Below are positions 63,782 to 64,000 of a DNA stretch of 64,000 bases, in pieces (position 1 is the first letter of the stretch; every line of letters begins with the position of its first letter). The position numbers and the translations under genes were made by a program. Source of the stretch: Sipunculus nudus (lineage: Eukaryota > Annelida > Sipuncula > Golfingiida > Sipunculidae); assembly GCA_026874595.1 (NCBI GenBank), contig CM049314.1:61361300-61425299 (forward strand), read 5' to 3'. The notes under the pieces are model-generated. The model was given only the letters and a program-made list of their open reading frames with translations. It was not told the origin of the DNA and did no database searches.

Positions 63782-64000
63782 AAAAAAACGTGCCATGGTC
63801 AAACTTGGGCAAAATTTAAGGTACCAATTTTATATTTTTGCCAATATTTAAAAAAATTTAACAGATTATGATCTTATTTTTGGTATACAATTCAATTTTG
63901 ATCAATTAAAGTTGTATTACTGAAAAAAGTCCCTACCTTTAACACTTTTGGTCTTAAGTGACCAAATATCTTTCCTGACTTTTCTACAAAGTCCATTATG
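63782..64000 (+). mobile_element. Fragment of the unclassified element, continues past the right edge
   Basis: AACGTGCCATGGTCAAACTTGG to the end matches 59615 onward of full copy 2 and about 30430 onward of copy 1. The next element therefore starts internally, directly after the hairpin of the preceding array. Confidence 0.7.

Overview
The window is animal nuclear DNA: AT-rich, with spliced genes, long (TA)n tracts, tRNA-derived SINEs, LINE remnants and several DNA transposons. Gene content and repeat style suggest a lophotrochozoan, most likely a mollusc such as a bivalve. That is inference; no species marker is visible.

The left two thirds (1-43.7 kb) is a cluster of SLC22-like (organic cation/carnitine transporter family) genes. 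A divergent copy runs off the left edge on the minus strand (1-793). It reads straight through a site where every other copy has an intron. Four related copies follow on the plus strand: A (15744-18528, intact, 559 aa), B (25029-27610, recent pseudogene with three stops, a 4-nt deletion and no promoter), C (33826-36411, old pseudogene) and D (39885-42704, intact, 557 aa). Each has a 219-nt exon 1, a 0.9-1.2 kb intron and one large exon 2. A, C and D share a TATA-like box and a non-coding 5' exon ending in the same splice donor. A, B and D also carry the same decayed LINE fragment upstream, so the duplicated unit is about 5-7 kb. All four introns hold an 18-nt site resembling a tRNA-Pro primer-binding site of an LTR retroelement.

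Between the divergent copy and copy A lies a complete 3,246-bp transposon (6888-10133). It has about 690-bp terminal inverted repeats, a perfect 9-bp target duplication and a broken minus-strand gene with a SWIM zinc finger and the start of a Ulp1-like region; it is best read as a Mutator-like element. A Tigger-like remnant sits near 22.4-22.9 kb.

The right third (43.7-64 kb) is gene-poor. The only recognised gene there is AMMECR1, of which the last two coding exons (minus strand, 53891-54771) are present; a hAT-like non-autonomous element (52510-53819) sits just downstream of its stop. The rest is minisatellites, a tandem mosaic duplication, two full copies and several fragments of an unclassified interspersed element with a conserved terminal hairpin, and a tandem array built on a GGTGGCGCCACC palindrome.

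The SLC22 genes are plasma-membrane transporters and probably act as functional paralogues. AMMECR1 is unrelated to them. All calls come from reading the sequence and from family knowledge; no alignment or database search was run.
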